Source of the DNA: Saprospiraceae bacterium
GTDB taxonomy: Bacteria; Bacteroidota; Bacteroidia; Chitinophagales; Saprospiraceae
Length of the DNA stretch: 64,000 nt
NCBI GenBank assembly: GCA_016718505.1
Contig: JADKDE010000003.1
Coordinates: 248,001 to 312,000 of the forward strand
Direction: 5' to 3'
Shown here: positions 46,712-55,738 of the stretch, piece by piece
How the letters are laid out: every line of letters begins with the position of its first letter
Numbering within the stretch: the first letter of the stretch is position 1
Notes under the pieces: model-generated
What the model was told of the DNA's origin: nothing
Databases searched by the model: none
The model's input: only the letters and a program-made list of their open reading frames with translations
Translations under genes and position numbers: made by a program

Positions 46712-46719
46712 CAAATGTA
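46712..46719 (-). promoter_or_regulatory. Bacteroidota -7 element of the rrf2-cbb3 operon
   Basis: Minus-strand TACATTTG, 23 bp before the rrf2 ATG; probable promoter of the whole operon down to 42394. Confidence 0.55.
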
Positions 46720-46786
46720 CGAAAATGATACAAAAATAAAAAGATATTAAGGTCTTTTTTTTCGAAAAAAATTCAACAATTTTACC

Positions 46787-46980
46787 CGCGTCAGGGATCG
46801 TAACGATCAATGCATCCAACCTATTGATAATCAATAATTTAAAAACTGGATGCATTGAGTCCAAAGGACCGTTCTCGTCCATAGGACGAGGTAAGTCGTG
46901 CAGAGCCCGGCACTTGTAACACAAGTGGACGCCCTCATAAATAGGAAACTAAAATTTGCTTAATTAATATTTGGGCACAT
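46787..46980 (-). repeat. structured element E, left direct repeat of the GH44 module
   Basis: Almost identical to 55545-55738, same orientation. On the + strand: GCGTCAGGGATCGTAACGAT, stem ATGCATCC/GGATGCAT, CTCGTCC-ATA-GGACGAG, GTGCAGAGCCCGGCACTTGT and CACTTGT-AAC-ACAAGTG, ending GGACGCCCT, then AAACTAAAATTTGCTTAATT. In the other copy the first stem is ATACATCC/GGATGTAT: both arms changed together, so pairing is kept. Confidence 0.85.
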
Positions 46981-47060
46981 TATCCATTTGAACACCTTTC
47001 GCATTCTAAATTTGGACAGTAAACGAAGGCTACAGAAGTGGGCAAAGCTAGTGGAAAATT
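46964..47060 (-). pseudogene. remnant of a T9SS sorting domain (3' end of an EEP-like gene)
   Basis: Reading leftward to a TAA at 46964 gives GVQMDNVPKY, matching GVQTHKVTKY at the end of the intact gene at 55721. Further upstream FTVQI and, one frame over, ALPTSVAFV match ALPSGLFFVQI, with a stop and an indel. The adjacent downstream repeat is also the same, so this is a decayed partial duplicate of the EEP gene tail. From 47060 to 47135 I see nothing else. Confidence 0.7.
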
Positions 47061-47135
47061 AGCATAGACAATAGACGTATCATATCACTTTGAAATAACC
47101 GCTGGATGATGATAAGTTTACTGGGTAGATTTTAA

Positions 47136-47187
47136 TTTATGAATCAGAGTGGGCATTTTGTGAACCTAAATGCGTACTTCATGAAAT
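47136..47187. promoter_or_regulatory. triple 21-bp direct repeat (putative LytTR binding array) before the kinase
   Basis: TTTATGAATC (47136-47145), TTTGTGAACC (47157-47166) and TTCATGAAAT (47178-47187), starting exactly 21 bp apart. The first two words are identical to the first two of the array at 51348-51399. LytTR regulators bind such direct repeats two helical turns apart. The array ends 55 bp before the ATG at 47242. Confidence 0.8.
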
Positions 47188-47241
47188 GGCCCGACAAAAA
47201 GCTTATAATTATATTATCTTGCTACCTTTAATCAATTTGGG

Positions 47242-50200
47242 ATGTTTTGCCCGTTGGCATGTATGAAAAATATGGCTAAAATAAGGAATAAAATCACTAA
47301 AGCATTGGGCTTTATCCTTGTATTTGCTGTACTTTTTCCAAAAACGCATGCTCAGACCAATTCATTAAATTTTGACAGCTATACTTCAGAAGATGGTTTA
47401 TCCCAAAATAGCGTCTATAGCATTGCTCAAACGAGTGACGGATTTATGTGGCTTGGCACTCAGGATGGGCTAAATAGATTTGATGGAAAGGAGTTTTTCC
47501 ACATAAAATCCATGCCACTGTCTCAAGACACCATCGCTTCAGATTTTAGTAAATTTTCAAAAACAATTACTTGTTTATATGCGGATAGCGCTGACTGGCT
47601 CTGGGTGGGGACTACGAAAGAAATCGCTTTGTATAACAGGTACCTGAACAAATTCGTGTATCCCAATGTGGTTTACAAGGGATTTAACCTGCCAAATGTA
47701 ATTTATCTTACTAAAATAATTGAATATAAAAATAATATTTGGATATTGACCAAAAACAAAGGAATATTTTGTTATAATAAGGTAAATAAAAAAATGGTCC
47801 CTCTAGAATGGGATGGCAATAACCCAATCAGTATAAATGCAATTACATTTGCTCCAAATGGGAGTATTTGGGTAGCAAGTGAAAAAGAAATATATAAATT
47901 AGATCAAAATAAATTTTCTAATATAAAACTTACGAATATTCAATCCAAGGATGATGGATATGTGGATATCTGTTTTGTAAATGATGAATTATGGATCATT
48001 AAAGGCGATAGAAAGATCATTTTTCTAAGCAATTTTATTGGAAACGAATATACGGTCAATCATTTCAGTCAAAACTTCAAAGGAAAGACCCCATTTGCCG
48101 ATGCCAATTTAATTCATCAGAGCGATAGCAATACGGTATGGCTTGGTAGTCGGAGCAATGGCATAATTAAAGTAAATCTATCAAACCATACTTATGAAAA
48201 CGCGATACATGGCTCCCAAAAATCAGTTCTAAAGACTCAGTTTGTGCTTAGTTTTTTCACCAATAATCAAAAAATTACTTGGGTAGGGTTATCTGGAGGG
48301 TTGTACAAATTTTACTCTATGAGTGCGACAATCGACCTTTTTAGGAATGAAACTTTTAATGAAAATTCGGTAAGTGACAATAAAATATTTAGCATTTTTA
48401 CCAAAAACGACCTCGACTTTTATATGGGTACCCTATACAGTGGGCTTTTACACTTTAATGTCACATCAAATACGTTTACAAATTATTCTCCATCAGAGAA
48501 AAAAATATCGTCCTCTGAATCAAAAAATATTTATGAAATAATACCAGGAAAGAACAATCTACTATGGCTCGCTACTTGGAGCGGATTGTTATCGTTTGAC
48601 AAAAAAACAAAAATATTTGAAGAATTTAAGGATAAAAACGATGAACAAACCATAGAGCTTTGTGCCCTGATTAATCTAAAAAACTCTAGCAAAATATTGA
48701 CAGGCGGGTATCGTGGTAGCCTGAGGATTTTTGATACAGAAGCTAAAACCTGGGAAAAATGCTACGACCCTTATCATTTTTTGGATAATACCAAATTGCG
48801 TGTAAGGTATATGAAAGAATTTGGAGAAGGGGATATATTTATGTCCACGGAAACAAGTTGCTTAGTTAAATACAATTATAAATCAGGTCAATTTACTACA
48901 TATCCGCAGTTTGAATCCATATCTGGCACTTCGCGTCATTTTTGTGTGGATGGTCCATTTTTTTGGATTGCGACCGATGATGGTCTTATTCAGGCGTCTT
49001 TACCAAATTTCAACCCAATAAAAGTGTGGACGACCAAAGATGGATTAGCAGATAATTATATTTATGCAGTACTCACTGACAAGTTTGGCAGGATTTGGGT
49101 CAGCTCGAACAGGAGAATTTCTATGCTTGATCACAAAAAAATGTATGTAGAAATTATAATACTGAAGACAATTTGCAGGATATGGAGTTCAATACTGCCT
49201 CCTGCTACAAAGATAAAAATGCAAATTTATGGTTCGGAGGTATAAATGGATTAAACAAAATAACGCCTGAATTATTTAGTCCAAATGAGTATTCTCCCTC
49301 ACCCAAAATTACTCAAATTCTCGTCATGAATGCTCCTTTCATATCTGACACCTCTACTCCTTATATAAATAAGATAGTGTTGCCTTACAATCAAAATTTT
49401 ATCAGCTTTAGATTCCAATCTCCCAATTACTCTCAGTCAGATAAAATAGTGTATCAATATTTTTTGGAAGGTGTGGACAGCGGGTGGATTAATAACAGCA
49501 ATAGAAATTTTGTAAATTATACCCAATTAAAGCCTGGCAAATACACCTTTCACGTAAAATCATCCAATGCGAGTGATGTGTGGTGTCACCAAAATACCGC
49601 AATAAACATTATTATCACGCCCCCTTGGTGGCTCACTTGGTGGTTTTATGCCATTTCTATATTAACTTTTATTGGTATAGTTTATTTTTTATTACAATAC
49701 AGGATTAAATCAATAAGAAAACAAGAGCAGCTTAAATTTAAAATAGCCTCTTTAGAAATTCAATCATTGCGTTCACAAATGAACCCACACTTTATCTTTA
49801 ATGCTTTAAATAGCATCAATGGATTCATAGTTGAAAACAAAACGCATTTAGCAAGCAACTACCTCACCAAATTTTCGCGACTTATACGTCTAATTTTAGA
49901 AAATTCTAAAAGCGAAACCATCACACTCCAAAAAGAGGTAGAAACCTTAAAATTGTACCTATTAATGGAAGGCATCAGATTTGACAATAAGTTTGATTAT
50001 GAAATATTTATTGAAGAAAAAATAGACCTCGACTATATCAATATTGCACCATTAATCATCCAGCCGTTTGCCGAAAATTCGATATGGCACGGCTTGATGC
50101 ACAAGCCCACTAAAGGACATTTACAAATAAATATCTTGCAAAATGCAAACATTCTTGTCATAGAAATTATAGATAATGGCATCGGAAGAGCAAAATCTAC

Positions 50201-50366
50201 TGAGCTCAAAAGCAAAGAAAGTAATAAGCACAAATCCTATGGCATGGAAATTACAAAACAAAGAATATTAAACGCAAATCCAAAAAATTCAGTGACAATA
50301 TCTGATTTAATAGACCAAACAGAAAATACCATAGGAACCAATGTTACAATTTCTTTATACATATAA
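47242..50366 (+). CDS. two-component sensor histidine kinase with periplasmic propeller (Reg_prop/Y_Y_Y/LytS-type), frameshifted
   Basis: Signal or anchor at the N-terminus (ALGFILVFAVLFPKTHAQ), then about 14 Reg_prop blades (TSEDGLSQNSVYSIAQTSDG, WLGTQDGLNRFDG), a Y_Y_Y domain (YQYFLEGVDSGW), one membrane helix (WWFYAISILTFIGIVYFLL) and a LytS-type kinase: phospho-acceptor region RSQMNPHFIFNALNSING, N box FAENSIWHG and G box IIDNGIGRAKS. The frame breaks at an A7 run (49135-49141); one more A restores HKKNVCRNYNTEDNLQDMEF. Restored length is about 1040 residues. ATG codons at 47242 and 47263 are both possible. The response regulator gene starts 9 bp later. Confidence 0.88.
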
Positions 50367-50375
50367 AATGCAAAA

Positions 50376-51116
50376 ATGAAAGCAATAATTATTGATGACG
50401 AACAACACTGCATAAAAACCCTGCAATGGACTTTAGCCCAATACTGCCCAGATGTAGAAATAGTGGCGACAGCAGAAAATGGAACAAATGGAAAAAATTC
50501 TATCGAAGCTTTTAATCCAGATATTGTTTTTTTAGACATCGAAATGCCTATGATGAACGGTATAGACATGCTAAAAAGTTTTGAAGAAATAAGTTTTGAA
50601 GTGATATTTACTACAGCTTATGACAAATATGCCATAAATGCCATCAAGCTGAACGCCCTAGATTATCTGTTAAAGCCGATTGACAAAGATGAACTGATAG
50701 CTGCCGTAGATAAAATAAAAACGAAAAAACTTAAAATAGACAAATCACAAATTGACAATCTCCACGAAGTTCACAAAACTAAAATAGCAGATAAAATCGC
50801 CATTACTACCAACGATGGGCTACAATTCATCACATTACAAAATATTATCAGGATAGAGGCCGATGGAAGTTATAGCATTTTTTATTTATTAGAAGGCAAG
50901 AAAATTGTATTATCCAAAAAATTAGGCGATGTTGAAGAATTATTAGAACATAATTTAGAATTTTTTAGACCTCAAAAAAGCCATATCATAAACCTAAAAT
51001 TTGTCGAAAAATATATAAAAACCGATGGCGGAGAAATCATAATGGTTGATAACGCTAGACTTTCTCTGTCTAGAAATAAAAAAGATGAGTTTTTAGAAAT
51101 GTTTGCTAAAATTTAA
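50376..51116 (+). CDS. LytTR-family response regulator
   Basis: 246 residues. The receiver domain has the acidic pair in IIIDDEQHC, phospho-acceptor Asp54 in VFLDIEMPMMNG, Thr in FTTAYDKYA and Lys in YLLKPID. The LytTR DNA-binding domain follows (GLQFITLQNIIRIEADGSYS ... FFRPQKSHIINLKFVEKY ... LSLSRNKKDEF). It is coupled to the upstream sensor kinase. LytTR proteins bind direct repeats near promoters, and matching repeats lie at 47136 and 51348. It likely controls both transcripts. Confidence 0.96.
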   Translation: MKAIIIDDEQHCIKTLQWTLAQYCPDVEIVATAENGTNGKNSIEAFNPDIVFLDIEMPMMNGIDMLKSFEEISFEVIFTTAYDKYAINAIKLNALDYLLKPIDKDELIAAVDKIKTKKLKIDKSQIDNLHEVHKTKIADKIAITTNDGLQFITLQNIIRIEADGSYSIFYLLEGKKIVLSKKLGDVEELLEHNLEFFRPQKSHIINLKFVEKYIKTDGGEIIMVDNARLSLSRNKKDEFLEMFAKI

Positions 51117-51347
51117 TCCTTCACAAGGAAAAACTAGCCCCGCAGATCCTACATGACCTTCCTAGGGTTGTTTATCTATTATTTCAGTCATTTATATATT
51201 TAGGTTGTTTTCCTCCAATTTTTCGGTGTAATCTAGCGTAATATTTTTCCAACTAACTCAAAATTTTATTTTCAATATACCATAAATAATTTATGCTCAT
51301 TATTGACACTTTACAGATTGGCTTCGATTTTATATGGCTCCTTGTAC

Positions 51348-51399
51348 TTTATGAATCCAAATCCACATTTTGTGAACCCAAGTCCATGCTTTATGAAAC
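51348..51399. promoter_or_regulatory. triple 21-bp direct repeat (putative LytTR binding array) before the GH44 operon
   Basis: TTTATGAATC (51348-51357), TTTGTGAACC (51369-51378) and TTTATGAAAC (51390-51399), starting exactly 21 bp apart, 86 bp before the ATG at 51485. Same words and spacing as 47136-47187. The rest of the 51117-51484 gap is AT-rich with no gene. Confidence 0.82.
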
Positions 51400-51484
51400 A
51401 GAATCCTAGCCTCCTTCATAAATTCATATTATTGTATTAAAGTTTTTTACTAAATCATTTTTTCATCAAAAACTATTTATTATT

Positions 51485-53123
51485 ATGAAAAACCTTACAA
51501 TTGCCCTGATCTTATGTGTTTTTAGCATTATTTCCTACGCACAGAACAATTATATAGCCCAGCCTTATTATGGGGACAATATGATTAGATTCTATGAGAA
51601 AACCACTGGCGTTTTGCATCATTCACTAGATATCGACCCGATGGTGGAAGCGACCCAATTGTGTTCGGATTTTCGGAGATTTAATATTTATCTCGACGGA
51701 TGCTGGAGCAAGTAGCAAAGTACTCATTTATCATCATGCAGACATTTATCCTACACGAACCGCTGCTGCTCCTCAAATCATTAATTATCCCTCAGGTATA
51801 GCTGGAATGGAGGTGGACGGCGCAGGAAACTTATATGTTTCGACATTCAATGGAGGCGGGAATCCAGGTCGCATAATCAAATATAATGCTTCTTCCAACT
51901 ATACGACCTCGACTACGATGCCCCTTTACGATAATGATTGGTGGATCAATTACTATGCGGGCGTTACCGTGGACGGCGCAGGCAATGTTTGGGCTTTAAA
52001 TTTAGATGAGCACGAGTTGGTTTGTTTTACGGCTGCATCTAGCTATAATAGCTATTATGTGGTTACCAACAATGGCGATATTTACCAATCTACTTCAAGA
52101 ACTGGCGGAGCCAATCCTACGGTATATTTATTTTCTGGTCCAGAAGGAATACAATTTGATGCAAGCGGAAACCTTTGGATTGCTAATAATAATGATTGGA
52201 CAAAAACTAATGGTACGGGAGAAGGCACTTTAGTTAAAATAGATGCATCATACATCACATCTTTGTTAGGATCGCCAGTATCTGGTAGTGGCGCAGGTGG
52301 ACAAACTTCCAGCTATACTGTACCAACTACGGATGCTACTGTTTACCATATTCCTGGCTCAAAACCTGGCGGTATTCGCTTTGATGGCAATACTTTATTT
52401 ATTAACGATCAGGGTACCAACCAAGGCAATACCTGGAATGTAAATGGCGAAGTCTGGAAATGGGATATAACGACTACTTTTGATGCTGCCAATGCGGTTT
52501 CGTCAGCTATCCATACCACTTATCCTGGCTATGGGGGCATGGATTTCAACAATTTTGCACTATTCCCATTACCGATCGAAATGACATCATTTTCAGTAAA
52601 AAAAGTTGGCAACACAGCAAATATCCAATGGGTGACGGCTTCAGAAACAAATTGTTCCCACTTTGAAATCCAAAGGTCTGTCGATGCTACAAACTTCGAG
52701 ACTATTTTCAGAATCAATGGAACCAACAAACAAACCAAAAATTATTATCAATACAACGACAATAATCTTCCAAAACAGGCTAATGTGGCATATTATAGAA
52801 TTAAACAAGTTGACAATGATGGTACAGAAACCATCAGTTCGGTACGGACCATTGGCATTGATCGTAAAAATTTGGTATCCATATCACCAAATCCAACACA
52901 ATCAGACGCCACTTCTTTAACGATCGATAATGACACAAATGAGGAATTTACCATGATTCGAATTTATTCTGCCCAGGGGCATCTCGAAAAAACCTTAAAA
53001 TATCCACTGCATCTTGGGGTAAATAAACTAAAAGTAAGTACTTTTGATTTAGTTAAAAATATGCACATTATAAACATTATTATTGGAAATGTAGCCATAA
53101 ACACAAAATTATTAGTAAATTAA
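51485..53123 (+). CDS. T9SS-secreted NHL/propeller-like protein, frameshifted
   Basis: Signal peptide at the start (KNLTIALILCVFSIISYAQN). The first frame stops at 51715, but GDLIFISTDAGASSKVLIYHH continues in the next frame into the long part (MEVDGAGNLYVSTFNGGG, VTVDGAGNVWALNLDEHE, IQFDASGNLWIANNNDW), showing propeller-like repeats. The total is 3n+1 bases, so one extra base near 51660-51675 (TTTT run) explains the break. The C-terminus has the NIQWVTASETNCSHFEIQRS module and a T9SS sorting domain (VSISPNPTQSDATSL). About 545 residues restored. Possibly binds polysaccharide alongside GH44 (inference). Confidence 0.8.
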
Positions 53124-53153
53124 TAACCCCTACACTTTAAATATATTTTTATC

Positions 53154-55463
53154 ATGAAAAACAAATTATTTCAAATACTTTTGGCGATTTTCTTAGTTCA
53201 AAACTATGCGTTTTCACAAATAAGTTCGAACATCTCTATTAATACCACTGTAGGATTGAGAAAGCCGATAAGTCCTTTTATTTACGGCTTGAATGGCTAC
53301 GTACACGACCCAGAGGGAGGAACTATGACAGGACTAGATAATCATGGAAGTACAGCAAATGTACAAGCGATGAATCCAGCGTCGTGGCGCTTAGGCGGCA
53401 ATGCTATGAGCATTTGGAATTGGGAACAAGGAGCCAATAATTCTGGTGCTGATGATGGCCACAAAAATAGTACTTGGCAATCTTGGATGACAGGCATTGG
53501 TGGTGCAGGCGCAGCACCTGCGTATTTTACACCCAATCAAGGTGCTATTAAAGCCAATAATGATGCACTTTCATTGAATGCAAAGTTGCTTTTACAACTG
53601 CCTTCGGTAGGCTATGTAGCTGCCGACAATATTTATACTACTTGTGGTACTCCTATGGCAGACCCTACACGATGGAAACAAGTGATCAACGATAAACCTG
53701 GTTCTCCTGGGAGTTTGACATTGAATCCAGACTTGGGAGATGGCGCAGTTTATATCGATGAACAAATCAACCATCTTATCAATCAATTTGGCAATTCTGC
53801 CGCAGCTAATGGCATCAAACATTATCAAATGGACAACGAACTAGGTCTGTGGAGTCACTATCCTTCAGGTGGAAATACTGGCACACATTCTGTCGCTCAT
53901 CCCAGTTACATCACTTGCGCTGAAATGATCAATAAAACTGTAAATCTTTCCAAAACAGTAAAAAGGATGGACATGGGTGCTAACGTCTTTACCTCTGGAC
54001 TGTGGGCCTATTCAGAATGGTACAGCTTGTACAGTGTTTGGGATGGCAGCAGTCATCAACCAACGGATTGGGCCTCATACAATGTTGAGCCATATAAAAC
54101 GAACAACACCGGTCAAACTTATAGGTACAATCGGATGACTTGGTTAAATGCTTTTTTGGCAAATTTAAAACAAGCATCTACCGCAGCAGGAAATCGTTTA
54201 GTTGATGTCTTAGCAATACATTATTATCCTGAAGGCATTAACTCCGATGCGATACGAGTACAAGCTCCTAGAAGCCTTTGGGACCCAACTTATGTAGAAA
54301 ATACATGGCTTACAGCGGTAGGTAATGGCTTTACGGACGGAAGATCACTGGAGGTATTACCTAAAATAAACCTGTCTATTTCAGATTTTTATCCAGGAAC
54401 AAAATTGGCCATAACCGAATACACTTTTGGTGGACGACATAATATTTCTGGCACGATTGCCCAAAGCGATGCACTTGGTATTTTTGGCCGACAAGGCTTG
54501 TATTGGGCTACTTATTTTGCCACCGCCGACGATTATATATCCCCAGCTTTCAAAATTTTTAGAAACTACAATGGAGCTTTGGGCACCTTTGGAGATACTT
54601 ATATCGATGCCAACACAAATGACGTAACGAACAATTCCGTATATGCATCCATCGTCGGAGCCAATGAAAACGATCTACATATAGTTTTGATCAATAAAAA
54701 TCCTACTCAAACGCTTACTAACAATATTAACATAACTTCAGGGGTTAATTATGTTAAGATAGCTGAAGCATGGGGAATATCTGAATCTCAAGGAAATACA
54801 GATGTCATGGTTAAATCCAATATAAACGACCTTACGGGTACAAATGGGATTGTAGGAAACACCTTGCGATACACCTTGCCTGCGAATTCTGTTTATCACT
54901 TGATTTTAGAAACTAATTTACTATCCGTTGGGCTGAAAGATTTCAAAGGTAAACTTAATAAGGAAAAAAGTAAAATTTTACTTTCCTGGACTACTGAAAG
55001 CGAATCAAACAATAAGGGCTTTGAGATACAACACAGCAGCGATGGTATCAGCTTTACAAAGCTTATGTTTCAGCAAGGTGAGGGGACCAAATCTACTCCT
55101 ACGATGTATAGCGTTATTGATGACAAGCCATTCGAAGGAAACAATTATTATCGCTTAAAACAGATTGATTTGGACGGAAAAAGCATATATTCTACTATCA
55201 TTTTGGTGAGTAATTTTTCAACAATCAAAGACGAAATACAGTTATTCCCCAATCCAGCGACAAATATGGTTAGTCTTCTTTCAAGAGATTCAAATACTAA
55301 AAAAACTTATAGGATATCTGGATTTGACGGCAGCATCTTCGGATCTGGTAACTTTACGGATTCTATTGATATACCTATCCTGGATTTGTCAGCAGGTATA
55401 TATTTTATAGAAATAAAAAACTCAAAAGGAGACCAAATTAATTTAAAATTCGTAAAAAAATAA
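53154..55463 (+). CDS. glycoside hydrolase family 44 protein, T9SS cargo
   Basis: 769 residues. A signal peptide (QILLAIFLVQNYAFSQ) is followed by a TIM-barrel domain matching GH44: SPFIYGLNGYVHD, SWRLGGNAMSIWNWEQGANN, the acid/base Glu229 in YQMDNELGLW, LAIHYYPEG and the nucleophile Glu422 in LAITEYTFGG. GH44 enzymes cut beta-1,4-glucan, xyloglucan or mannan internally. After a short beta domain come ILLSWTTESESNNKGFEIQH and a T9SS sorting domain (IQLFPNPATNMVSL). It starts 31 bp after the propeller-like gene in the same putative LytTR-controlled operon. Frame intact. Confidence 0.9.
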   Translation: MKNKLFQILLAIFLVQNYAFSQISSNISINTTVGLRKPISPFIYGLNGYVHDPEGGTMTGLDNHGSTANVQAMNPASWRLGGNAMSIWNWEQGANNSGADDGHKNSTWQSWMTGIGGAGAAPAYFTPNQGAIKANNDALSLNAKLLLQLPSVGYVAADNIYTTCGTPMADPTRWKQVINDKPGSPGSLTLNPDLGDGAVYIDEQINHLINQFGNSAAANGIKHYQMDNELGLWSHYPSGGNTGTHSVAHPSYITCAEMINKTVNLSKTVKRMDMGANVFTSGLWAYSEWYSLYSVWDGSSHQPTDWASYNVEPYKTNNTGQTYRYNRMTWLNAFLANLKQASTAAGNRLVDVLAIHYYPEGINSDAIRVQAPRSLWDPTYVENTWLTAVGNGFTDGRSLEVLPKINLSISDFYPGTKLAITEYTFGGRHNISGTIAQSDALGIFGRQGLYWATYFATADDYISPAFKIFRNYNGALGTFGDTYIDANTNDVTNNSVYASIVGANENDLHIVLINKNPTQTLTNNINITSGVNYVKIAEAWGISESQGNTDVMVKSNINDLTGTNGIVGNTLRYTLPANSVYHLILETNLLSVGLKDFKGKLNKEKSKILLSWTTESESNNKGFEIQHSSDGISFTKLMFQQGEGTKSTPTMYSVIDDKPFEGNNYYRLKQIDLDGKSIYSTIILVSNFSTIKDEIQLFPNPATNMVSLLSRDSNTKKTYRISGFDGSIFGSGNFTDSIDIPILDLSAGIYFIEIKNSKGDQINLKFVKK

Positions 55464-55544
55464 ACTAAAAATTTTCTTAATGCCAATGTGTAAAACAGTA
55501 AAAATACTCATCCAAATCTTAAACTAACAATTAGCTTTTTTTGG

Positions 55545-55738
55545 CGCGTCAGGGATCGGAACGATCAATACATCCAACCTATTGATAATCAATAATTTAA
55601 TATTGGATGTATTGAGTCCGAAGGACCGTTCTCGTCTTTAGGACGAGGTAAGTCATGCAGAGCCCGGCACTTGTAACACAAGTGGACGCCCTACTAAATA
55701 GAAAACTAAAATTTGCTTAATTAATACTTGGTCACTTT
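55545..55738 (-). repeat. structured element F, right direct repeat of the GH44 module
   Basis: Near-identical partner of 46787-46980, running from GCGTCAGGGATCGGAACGAT through ATACATCC/GGATGTAT, CTCGTCTTTAGGACGAG and CACTTGT-AAC-ACAAGTG to GGACGCCCT, then AAACTAAAATTTGCTTAATT and into the stop codon of the EEP gene. Confidence 0.85.

Noticed and set aside
49173..50366. Separate histidine kinase gene starting at 49173
   Set aside because: It starts with a TTG in the last propeller blade and lacks a signal; upstream codons in its frame continue the propeller of the preceding frame, so it is the 3' half of one gene.
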